A stretch of 27,679 nucleotides of DNA from a virus. Both the position numbers and the translations under genes were made by a program. The stretch lies in the IMG/VR virus record IMGVR_UViG_3300022868_000078, positions 1 to 27,679 of that record. The stretch is one strand, 5' to 3'. The notes under the pieces were generated by a model. That model did not search any database. It saw only the letters and a program-made list of their open reading frames with translations, and was not told the origin of the DNA. Shown here one piece after another: positions 6,744 to 13,324 of the stretch (the first letter of the stretch is position 1; each line of letters starts with the position of its first letter).

Positions 6744-8426
6744 TTAATGTAAATTATATAAATCAACTTGCTGTTCAAATTTGAACATCTCAATGGCTTG
6801 ATCAGCCATATTATTATAAAGCTGATATTGGATAGTACGCCCACGACCACCGGGCCTATATCTTTGTATCTTTCTTTCAGATCCACCAAAGGTAGCAACA
6901 TCAAATATTGCGACATCCCATAATCCACCAGTTTGTATATGTTCAACAGTTCCAAATAGCTCAAATCCTTTACCATCTAGATTTTTATACACCTGTAAAT
7001 CAGATACAGTAGATTGAGTAGCACCCTCATAAAAGAACCAGCCCAACTTACCGAACACAGACACAGCACCTTTATCATATTCTTTGCTAACAATATCAAA
7101 TTTTATGCTAGAAGTTTCATCATTGTAGGTATCATCAAAGAGCAATACCACCTTAGAACTGTCAGATTTACCAATATATAACTGATTTAAGCCGTCACTA
7201 TCCTTGTAAACCCCAATAACATTACAGTTTATACCCTCGAATGTGGTCCAAACACCATAACTCTCGGAGATCCTAGACCAGATAAGGTCCATAACAAACA
7301 TAGTATCTTTCACAGTGCTTGAACTATCTTGTGCATGTAAAAGGTAATATTTATCATTGAATACTAACCCAAAAGCTTCATCTTTCAACCCGACATTCAT
7401 ATCATTAATAGCAGGTGTGATTTTTCTTGAGATAAGATAATCCCTATTACCATCAAAAGCATATATTCCACTCTGGGCCATAGCAATAGAATAACCATTC
7501 CAAAAAGCAATAGAGAGTTTTGAGAAGCAACCATGTGTATTCTCACGCCATCTAAGCGATAGATTATCAGGATTATCTCCTAAAATAACCCCGTTTTTGT
7601 TTTTACTATAAATAGCAATAAAGTTTTTTGTTCTTCCTATTCCTGTTAATTCCTCTCCAGTGTCAATATAGGCATAATCATCCCATTGTTCACCATTAGC
7701 AAGCCCAGACCAATAGATTTTAGAGCCTAGAATGCCCCATAAGCGACTGTTGTGAACAACCTGATCAGTAAACTTAGGCACAGCAGACAAGTCAGTGGCA
7801 GTAGAACCTATTATTTTAAAAGCACTATCAGTCCCATTATTACTAATCACGCCCTCAACTTTAAGATGGATAGAATATTCAGAAGTAGCATCAGGGTTTA
7901 TATCCCAACGACCATCAACATAAAGTATCTCGGCTGTATTTTCAAGTATGGTTTTGACCTGTCCAATACCAGTCCCAGCAGTAATTTTAACCACATAATC
8001 ACGATAGGCATTAACAGTCCAAGCAATACCAGAATCAGTAAGAGAATATTCAGCACCATCAGAAGCAGTGCCAGTCTTTACACTAGCGACCACAGGAACT
8101 TTAATATTACTCATTTTAAGATAAAGACCAGTAGTTAAACCTGTTTTAATACTAGTATTCCAAGCACCGGCGTGATATTCAACAACAGAGGTGTCTTTTT
8201 GTTTAAATCTGTAATAATTACCTGAGCTATCAGAATATCCCTTTATGGCATAAATAAGAGCAGTGTCAGCATCAGTGCCATATTCAGAAGAACCCTCTCG
8301 TTTTTTCAAAGAGCCTTTTTTTGTTAAAACAGCATTAATTGCCCTCCTGACTTCATTATCAAGCAAATCACCGGGAAAATCCTCGAGATTAACACCGCCA
8401 TTAAATTGTTTGCCTATGATCATCAT
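6744..8426 (-). CDS. Tail nozzle protein, T7 gp12-like beta-propeller
   Basis: The 560-residue product starts MMIIGKQFNGGVNLEDF; the ATG at 8426 follows the stop of the adaptor gene by one base (TAATATG). The N-terminus has the pattern FxGGVN...LLDNEVRRAINAVL...SLKKREGSSEYG, the signature of podovirus nozzle/tail tubular B proteins in which a list of variables is assigned to a beta-propeller. The long body has regular beta-strand spacing and motifs such as VHNSRLWGILGSKIYWSGLA. Such proteins close the tail tube under the adaptor. The adjacency to an adaptor-like gene supports this. An alternative is the P22 gp10-like stopper family. Confidence 0.7.
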   Translation of the reverse strand: MMIIGKQFNGGVNLEDFPGDLLDNEVRRAINAVLTKKGSLKKREGSSEYGTDADTALIYAIKGYSDSSGNYYRFKQKDTSVVEYHAGAWNTSIKTGLTTGLYLKMSNIKVPVVASVKTGTASDGAEYSLTDSGIAWTVNAYRDYVVKITAGTGIGQVKTILENTAEILYVDGRWDINPDATSEYSIHLKVEGVISNNGTDSAFKIIGSTATDLSAVPKFTDQVVHNSRLWGILGSKIYWSGLANGEQWDDYAYIDTGEELTGIGRTKNFIAIYSKNKNGVILGDNPDNLSLRWRENTHGCFSKLSIAFWNGYSIAMAQSGIYAFDGNRDYLISRKITPAINDMNVGLKDEAFGLVFNDKYYLLHAQDSSSTVKDTMFVMDLIWSRISESYGVWTTFEGINCNVIGVYKDSDGLNQLYIGKSDSSKVVLLFDDTYNDETSSIKFDIVSKEYDKGAVSVFGKLGWFFYEGATQSTVSDLQVYKNLDGKGFELFGTVEHIQTGGLWDVAIFDVATFGGSERKIQRYRPGGRGRTIQYQLYNNMADQAIEMFKFEQQVDLYNLH

Positions 8427-8427
8427 A

Positions 8428-9129
8428 TTAACTGCCAATTGGCCGAGTATAATGCCTCTCGTCTGTCTCGTCTATCCAAACTCCATCACCGGCTGGATTG
8501 TTCTCAATCAAAGTCTCGCTATTCATATCAAAAGCACATCCTTCAAGTTGTTTTTCAAATAAAGCTAACTCTGCATTGGCTTTAGAGTTTTGTTCAGCAC
8601 CAAGCCACAACACACCCAACGAATATCGCACCACAAGACGCTTGTAGGCGTTTTCTATGTCATAGTCGATATCTGCATCAACTGACAACTCTGAAAGCGT
8701 CTTAGAGCAAAATATCTCCAATCCATCAACGTGAACTGCATCAGGGCTAGGATAAACTTTAAGGGTAGCTTTTTGTAAGGTCCAGCGGTAAGGTTGGCCA
8801 GACTCTTCAGTTTCAGTAAGTCTCAAATAATCCTGCAAAGGAGCATAAAACATAGGTTCAGCAGAAGTCCCATCATTATAACGGACACTATCAATCCTTT
8901 TAATATTTAAATTACTTAAATCATATTCTTCCTGATCAATAACAGTATCAATGTTAACCTGACCATCACGCATAGCATAATTAATCCTGTCCCATAACTC
9001 TTGGCGAGCTTCAGCTACAGCATCAATAATCAAATCATTTGACCATTCATCATTATCTTGATCCTCAGGAATATGCAATTTACGTTTAATTGCTTTTTTG
9101 TAATCTTCTAATGTTGTTGTGAAATTCAT
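8428..9129 (-). CDS. Head-to-tail adaptor, T7 gp11-like
   Basis: The 233-residue product begins MNFTTTLEDYKKAIKRKL. The frame is open 21 codons further, but the ATG at 9129 lies in A/T-rich context (TAATTATG) and the upstream part overlaps a strongly folded leader. An N-terminal helical part is followed by EEYDLSNLNIKRIDSVRYND, then GQPYRWTLQKATLKVYPSPD, the order found in podovirus adaptors (tail tubular A/gatekeeper). The C-terminal 70 residues are helical. It sits under the portal ring and docks the nozzle whose gene follows directly. The TAATATG junction suggests coupled translation. Confidence 0.72.
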   Translation of the reverse strand: MNFTTTLEDYKKAIKRKLHIPEDQDNDEWSNDLIIDAVAEARQELWDRINYAMRDGQVNIDTVIDQEEYDLSNLNIKRIDSVRYNDGTSAEPMFYAPLQDYLRLTETEESGQPYRWTLQKATLKVYPSPDAVHVDGLEIFCSKTLSELSVDADIDYDIENAYKRLVVRYSLGVLWLGAEQNSKANAELALFEKQLEGCAFDMNSETLIENNPAGDGVWIDETDERHYTRPIGS

Positions 9130-9151
9130 AATTATATAATAACCACTTAAT

Positions 9152-9210
9152 GGGGTGAAATGAGGTTGAGCCGGGAGGCTTAAAAAACTCAACTATTTCT
9201 CATTTACCCC
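9152..9210 (-). promoter_or_regulatory. Long nested stem in leader of adaptor gene
   Basis: GGGGTGAAATGAG (9152-9164) pairs with CTCATTTACCCC (9199-9210) with one bulged base, continued by GTTGAG (9165-9170) with CTCAAC (9188-9193). The loop holds an alternative small hairpin AGCC-ggga-GGCT (9169-9180). The total is about 18 base pairs. It lies in the transcribed leader between two late genes and 23 bases before the adaptor start, so an RNA structure is more likely than a DNA site. Confidence 0.5.
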
Positions 9211-9212
9211 CA

Positions 9213-9245
9213 CCAGAGGGCTATTATTTAGCCTCTGGTTTTTTT
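9213..9245 (+). terminator. Antisense intrinsic terminator
   Basis: CCAGAGGGCTA (9213-9223) pairs with TAGCCTCTGG (9229-9238) with one bulged G and a TTATT loop, and is followed by seven T (9239-9245). This is a good rho-independent terminator reading rightwards, opposite to all genes around it. The stem also encodes the last codons (KKPEAK) of the gene on the minus strand, so it could be a by-product of coding. In the minus sense no T-run follows. Confidence 0.55.
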
Positions 9246-9715
9246 AACTCAGTTTTTGCGTCAGCTCTGGCTTCAGCCTTTGCTTCTTCTTTTGCTTCCC
9301 TAGCTTTCTTAGCTTGTTTTTTAAGTTTGCCCATTTTACCTTCAGGTACTACTTCGCTTGCCTTTTCTCCTTTGTTGGGGCTAAAAAGTAATACTTTCTT
9401 AACTTCGAATATATCCTCTTTAGTAAGTTTGTATTTATCTTCAACACGCCATTTTTCAAGACCTGTCTCTGTAAACCCTTCAAATTCTTGCTTTAAGAAC
9501 CCATAAAGTTCAGTCTGACAAATACGTTGAGCCAAATGTTTTGCCAAATGATTAGCAACTGGAGATGGATAAAGAACTTGTGATTTAGCTGGAACAATAA
9601 AATCTATCCCGCCAAACTTATGTGTGAAATCTTCTTCTAACGGATTTCTTACACCGAGAACCTCAGACTCATCAAAATCTTTAGGAACTTGTGATATATC
9701 AATTGTTTTACGCAT
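9224..9715 (-). CDS. Head-module protein with charged helical tail
   Basis: The 163-residue product has a compact N-terminal part (VRNPLEEDFTHKFGGIDF then PSPVANHLAKHLAQRI) followed by a Lys/Glu/Ala-rich helical tail from about residue 120 (KKQAKKAREAKEEAKAEARA). The N-terminal pattern, a short beta unit ending in an AxHxAKxL helix, occurs in small uncharacterised phage structural proteins encoded between capsid and adaptor genes. It may be a connector or minor head protein. Start context AAAATTATG; a hairpin leader lies upstream at 9757-9779. Confidence 0.65.
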   Translation of the reverse strand: MRKTIDISQVPKDFDESEVLGVRNPLEEDFTHKFGGIDFIVPAKSQVLYPSPVANHLAKHLAQRICQTELYGFLKQEFEGFTETGLEKWRVEDKYKLTKEDIFEVKKVLLFSPNKGEKASEVVPEGKMGKLKKQAKKAREAKEEAKAEARADAKTELKKPEAK

Positions 9716-9756
9716 AATTTTGTTTTAACATTAAATTAACTATATGACCTTTATAG

Positions 9757-9779
9757 CTCCCCCGAACTAATCAGGGGAG
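9757..9779 (-). promoter_or_regulatory. Hairpin and GGGGGAG leader
   Basis: CTCCCC (9757-9762) pairs with GGGGAG (9774-9779) with an 11-base loop. In the minus-strand RNA the 3' arm ends with GGGGGAG and is followed by CTATAAAGG and an A/T-rich linker to the ATG at 9715, 41 bases away. It is one of the repeated leader elements. Confidence 0.4.
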
Positions 9780-9791
9780 TTAAAAAGCGAC

Positions 9792-10265
9792 TTAAGAAGA
9801 AGCAACTTGAACACGTTCTCCTAACAAATAAACGTTAGTAAGAACATCTGCATTGCTAGCTTGGGCTTCTTGAGCAATACAAACTGAGTTGATAGAACGA
9901 GTTGCATGATCTTTCTTGAAAGATGTTTCACCATTTAACACTTCTAAGAAATCATCTTTGGCAACGTCAGTCGTACCTTCAACAAGAGCTTCTGCATCAC
10001 CTTTGATCTGAAACCACATGTAGTAGCCATCTTCTGACACATCAAGAGCTTTAGGAGCAACAGCAATGTATTGATAGACAGCTAAAGTTGCTGGAGTTCC
10101 GAAAGTTGGGTTGTTTAGTTCATCTCCATCAAAGGAAATAACACCAACTTGACCAGCGGAAACATCTGCAGATACATAAGCGTAGATAAATCTACGATTT
10201 CCATCATTCTTGATAGCACCCAATACACCGCCAAGTGTATTTATATCATTTTGTAATTCTGGCAT
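9792..10265 (-). CDS. Capsid decoration/cement-like protein
   Basis: The 157-residue product has the order SADVSAGQVGVISFDG, AVYQYIAVAPKALDVSED, and KGDAEALVEGTTDVAKDD, which is the pattern of capsid-stabilising beta-domain proteins of the DUF2190 kind: introduction of a value, an 'aged' signal and a terminal beta hairpin. It has no signal peptide. Located between the capsid gene and connector genes, it would bind the outer capsid surface. The family call is from pattern recognition, and a minor tail protein is the main alternative. The leader carries GGGAGG at 10295-10300 (complement). Confidence 0.55.
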   Translation of the reverse strand: MPELQNDINTLGGVLGAIKNDGNRRFIYAYVSADVSAGQVGVISFDGDELNNPTFGTPATLAVYQYIAVAPKALDVSEDGYYMWFQIKGDAEALVEGTTDVAKDDFLEVLNGETSFKKDHATRSINSVCIAQEAQASNADVLTNVYLLGERVQVASS

Positions 10266-10309
10266 AATTTTGAATTTACTTAATTAAACTATAGCCTCCC
10301 ATTAGACCT

Positions 10310-10858
10310 TTATTGGTATATCAAATACTCAACATTCAAAACTCCATTTGTAGTAGTAGCAGGAGAACCAAAGTTAGCGATTATATACTCAGTTGAAGTA
10401 CATAACTGTCCGCCACCATCGGCCTGAACGTAAGTTTGATATACAGCTGTAGTAGTTGAAAATGTATCGGTTGCAAGCGAAGTACCAACAGTTGAACCAT
10501 CAGTAGAAACGCCAATATCAATCGATGTAGTGGCAGTATTGCCAGCACCCGGAGTGACATAATAGTCAATTCCAGTTATTAACCAATTATTACAACTTAT
10601 AGAAGCGGTTGTGGTAGCACCTGTAGTAATGACTTTGCTATAAACTTTAGCAGTTTGGTAAGTATCACCTGCACCACCTAACAATTCTCCTGCGTAATTT
10701 ACATCAGGAGCTTCTACACTTCCTGCAAGGACAATGGCGACTTTATCAATCACCTTATCCCAAAAGCCTCCACTTTTAGCTTTGACAACACCTACAGAAG
10801 CCATAGAAACTACTGTAAGCACCGCAACCAAAGCTATGATTTTGTTTTTATTATTCAT
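10310..10858 (-). CDS. Signal-peptide-bearing beta-rich protein in head module
   Basis: The 182-residue product begins with MNNKNKIIALVAVLTVVSMA, a basic then hydrophobic signal peptide with a VKA cleavage-like site at about residue 27. The mature part is Thr/Gly/Ala-rich with predicted strands (YSKVITTGATTTASISCNNW, GIDYYVTPGAGNTATTSIDI) and two Cys (about 95 and 150) that could form a disulphide if exported. It lies 4 bases downstream of the gene at 10863. An exported protein in the middle of the head cluster is unexpected; it may coat the cell or virion surface. No family recognised. Confidence 0.65.
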   Translation of the reverse strand: MNNKNKIIALVAVLTVVSMASVGVVKAKSGGFWDKVIDKVAIVLAGSVEAPDVNYAGELLGGAGDTYQTAKVYSKVITTGATTTASISCNNWLITGIDYYVTPGAGNTATTSIDIGVSTDGSTVGTSLATDTFSTTTAVYQTYVQADGGGQLCTSTEYIIANFGSPATTTNGVLNVEYLIYQ

Positions 10859-10862
10859 AGGT

Positions 10863-11108
10863 TTACATTATACGATATTTAAAAGTAGCGTTTGACTCTG
10901 CGTCTGATGAAGTAATAATGAAACTTCCGGCACTTACTGTGATATACCATCTACCAGCAGGTAAAGAAGTAGGCATTAAAACTATCAAACTACCAGCCCT
11001 GACATGAGCGTCAGTTATGGTTTTAGTATTGCCAGAAGCCCAAGTTTCCTCAGTCAACGTGTCATGACGAAGACTAGGATTGTATTGTGCTTGATCTTTC
11101 TGACTCAT
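10863..11108 (-). CDS. Small beta-domain virion protein
   Basis: The 81-residue product has a polar N-terminus (MSQKDQAQYNPSLRHDTL) and a beta domain with TITDAHVRAGSLIVLMPTS, PAGRWYITVSAGSFIITSSD and a final strand TFKYRIM. This short alternating-strand unit occurs as a free protein or as a domain in phage virion proteins. Location directly after the capsid gene suggests a decoration or fibre-base subunit. No catalytic features are present. Start context AGTATTATG. Confidence 0.65.
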   Translation of the reverse strand: MSQKDQAQYNPSLRHDTLTEETWASGNTKTITDAHVRAGSLIVLMPTSLPAGRWYITVSAGSFIITSSDAESNATFKYRIM

Positions 11109-11141
11109 AATACTAATTTAATGATTTATTCAGAACTGAGA

Positions 11142-12137
11142 TTAGGCAGTTAAGCCTTGAGATTTTGCCATTCTGCTAGGTCTTTTGTTTATCAATTGAC
11201 CATACATAAGGATGAAACCAACTTGACCATCTTGATCGTGAGGGGAAGTCATCGGAGTTACAGTAAATCCATTCTTATCAGTAGCATGTTGAGGATGATC
11301 ACCAACACACATTTCTAGATAGCGAGTATTCAAGAAATACATTTCGCCAGCTGTACAATATTCATCGGCCAATACTTCAGCACCTCTGAAATATAATCCG
11401 CCACCGCCACCGGGAACTGCTTCAATCCTTTTGCCCTTTGCTGGGTCGTTATAACGAACAGCAGGTGTAAGCAATGATTCGAAAGCATCCCACAAAGTCT
11501 CTGTGGTAACAATCAAATCTATACTATCAACACCACGACCAGAACTAGCATTACTATATTGAGATGCCATGTGTGCCAATGTTAAAGAGCCAACTGCACT
11601 AGACACCTGAGCTTGCCACCAAGCGTAAGAACCGAAAGTAATACCACCTAAACTAGTAACATCAGTACCATCATCAACTAAGGCTTTTAAACCTAACAAA
11701 TCTTTACTTCCATTGCCAGTGCCATCTCCGAATACCATTGTAGATAGGTTATTCTTCATTGACTCTTTGGCTTCTTCCATTTCTTGTGCTAACAAGTTAA
11801 TAACTGTTTCCTCGCCACCACGTGAACCACCATTTTTAAATAACTCCATGTTATCAATAACAATCGGTTCATATACTGATTTCCAATCGTATTTAGCACG
11901 AGTTCTGCTATCTTCCAAATTTGTGTTCAATACCTCTAACCCAGAGTAAGAACCACCAGCAGTTTTGTATTTGTAAGTAACTGGTTGTTCAATATAAGTT
12001 CCACCGACTGTTTTCTTTTTAGCTTTATCAAGCATTCTACCAAAAAATGGCATTTCTTTTTTAAGCTGATGAACCACAGCAGGCATAACCTTTGAACGGG
12101 TGATAGATGTAAGTCTACCCCAATCTGTTACGCTCAT
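11142..12137 (-). CDS. Major capsid protein, HK97-fold
   Basis: The 331-residue product has no N-terminal delta domain beyond about 60 residues. The central part YDWKSVYEPIVIDNMELF, then NLLAQEMEEAKESM and FGDGTGNGSKDLLGLKALVD is the typical core of podo/siphovirus major capsid proteins: an E-loop-like region, spine helix and the GLxALV strand. Later DSIDLIVTTETLWDAFES and GAEVLADEYCTAGEMYFL fit the A domain. It follows the scaffold gene as in most phages. A leader hairpin (ATGCA 12151-12155 with TGCAT 12161-12165) with GGGAG in its loop precedes the start. Confidence 0.88.
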   Translation of the reverse strand: MSVTDWGRLTSITRSKVMPAVVHQLKKEMPFFGRMLDKAKKKTVGGTYIEQPVTYKYKTAGGSYSGLEVLNTNLEDSRTRAKYDWKSVYEPIVIDNMELFKNGGSRGGEETVINLLAQEMEEAKESMKNNLSTMVFGDGTGNGSKDLLGLKALVDDGTDVTSLGGITFGSYAWWQAQVSSAVGSLTLAHMASQYSNASSGRGVDSIDLIVTTETLWDAFESLLTPAVRYNDPAKGKRIEAVPGGGGGLYFRGAEVLADEYCTAGEMYFLNTRYLEMCVGDHPQHATDKNGFTVTPMTSPHDQDGQVGFILMYGQLINKRPSRMAKSQGLTA

Positions 12138-12150
12138 ATTTGTTTAATTT

Positions 12151-12165
12151 ATGCACTCCCTGCAT
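12151..12165 (-). promoter_or_regulatory. Mini-hairpin with GGGAG in the capsid leader
   Basis: ATGCA (12151-12155) pairs with TGCAT (12161-12165) around CTCCC. In the capsid transcript this presents GGGAG in a five-base loop, 17 bases before the capsid ATG, followed by ATAAATTAAA. The hairpin starts right after the stop codon of the scaffold gene. It is the shortest form of the repeated leader. Confidence 0.4.
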
Positions 12166-13089
12166 TTAAGATTTCTCATCAAGACCTTCGGAATAAAGAT
12201 CTGATAGAGATTTTTCGCCATCCTTACTAGGATCATACTTTGGAACGATATTAGCACGATTAGTATCACCACTAGGTATATCAGCATCTTTCTTTTTATC
12301 ATTAGCCAATTCTTCAGCAGTCTTTTTACCACCACCTAACTTGTCTTTGAGAGTTTGAATTTCCTTATTCTGCATATAAGCAGTAAAGGCTTGCCTCAAA
12401 CTTCCAAGCTGATGTCCATTCTTTCCAGCATAAGTCACAATATCTTGTGCATTGGCTTTAAAGTCTGGACCAAGTTCAGCAGATAGCAATTCAACTTCCT
12501 GTTGCACCTTAGTAGCTGTCTCCGCTTCTTTACGAGCCGGAGCAGTCAGAACCTCTTGAACCTTATCAAGTAAGGATTTATCTCTAGAGGATATTCTGTC
12601 CTCTACACTTTTCATGAAAATATCAAATCCCTTTCGTGTGTCCTCATCCGCATTAGCGAGTTCAGGTGGAAGTTCAGGTTCATTAGACTTAGGTGTGTCT
12701 TTGGGAGTGGACAGTTCTTTTACCTGAGTTTTTAATTCAGAGATATCAGACCTATCCTTTTGCCATTGACTCATTAAGCCATCAAACCTTTCTTTGGTAT
12801 ATTCACCCTCGTACTTTCCCTCATCGGGGTTAATAGTAGGATCTTTACCATCTCCACCCTTGCCTTCATCTGGCTTGCTGTTAGGCTCACCATCTTTAGG
12901 CTTGCCATCATCTCCACCTTCAGGAGTCTCAACAGGAGTCTCATCAGGTTTATCTTCTGGACTTTCTCCACCTTCAGGCGTGGAGTCACCTTTTTCATCA
13001 GAACTGCCATCGCCTGCTTCGCCGGGTTCATCTAACCCAGACTGGAAAGCATCGTGAATGGAGAGTTCGTCAGTTTTATATTCTTCCAT
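12166..13089 (-). CDS. Capsid scaffolding protein
   Basis: The 307-residue product has a strongly acidic, low-complexity N-terminal third (Asp/Glu/Gly/Pro/Lys-rich, residues about 15-100), a helical middle (SQWQKDRSDISELKTQVKEL; FMKSVEDRISSRDKSLLD) and a basic/polar C-terminal third ending DLYSEGLDEKS. This arrangement and position between portal and capsid genes is that of phage scaffolding proteins, which organise capsid subunits and are expelled on packaging. The acidic low-complexity part is the reason for the GC-rich codon bias. The leader has GGGAAGT 18 bases before the start. Confidence 0.78.
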   Translation of the reverse strand: MEEYKTDELSIHDAFQSGLDEPGEAGDGSSDEKGDSTPEGGESPEDKPDETPVETPEGGDDGKPKDGEPNSKPDEGKGGDGKDPTINPDEGKYEGEYTKERFDGLMSQWQKDRSDISELKTQVKELSTPKDTPKSNEPELPPELANADEDTRKGFDIFMKSVEDRISSRDKSLLDKVQEVLTAPARKEAETATKVQQEVELLSAELGPDFKANAQDIVTYAGKNGHQLGSLRQAFTAYMQNKEIQTLKDKLGGGKKTAEELANDKKKDADIPSGDTNRANIVPKYDPSKDGEKSLSDLYSEGLDEKS

Positions 13090-13165
13090 AACCTATATTT
13101 TATATCCACTTCCCTTGCATGAGTGAGCCTTGCGACTTCTCTGCTCAGATGAGCGGTTTAATAAA
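13090..13165 (-). promoter_or_regulatory. Leader of scaffold gene with palindrome
   Basis: No gene is visible. GCTCATCTGAGC (complement of 13144-13155) is a near-perfect palindrome that can fold as a 5-bp hairpin. GCAAGG occurs twice in the minus sense, and GGGAAGT (complement of 13108-13114) is followed by an A/T-rich linker to the start. Confidence 0.35.
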
Positions 13166-13324
13166 TTAACTTATTCTATGCCCTGAGTATGGGCTTCGTT
13201 TCTTTTTCTGTGCCTTAGCTTGAATATTCCTCATAGAACCATAGACAAAGGCATCGTATCTATCACCGGTATATCCTTTTTGTTTAGCCTCTTGGGCTAG
13301 TTTTTTATGTAGTTTCTTCGGCAT
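13166..13324 (-). CDS. Small basic phage protein after portal
   Basis: The 52-residue product begins MPKKLHKKLAQEAKQKGYTG and continues with YDAFVYGSMRNIQAKAQKKK. The pattern K-x-L-x-x-x-L-x-x-x-A-x-x-x-G-x-x-G-x-R-x-x-A-x-V-Y-G-x-x-R is found in short phage proteins near the portal or terminase genes whose function is unknown. Its start lies inside the end of the portal gene (20-base overlap), so translation is probably coupled. Basic composition suggests nucleic acid contact. Confidence 0.7.
   Translation of the reverse strand: MPKKLHKKLAQEAKQKGYTGDRYDAFVYGSMRNIQAKAQKKKRSPYSGHRIS

Noticed and set aside
12774-13057. Open frames opposite and in other frames of the scaffold gene
   Set aside because: They follow from the acidic low-complexity coding sequence (Pro/Ser or Lys/Met runs) and have no start context; they are shadows.
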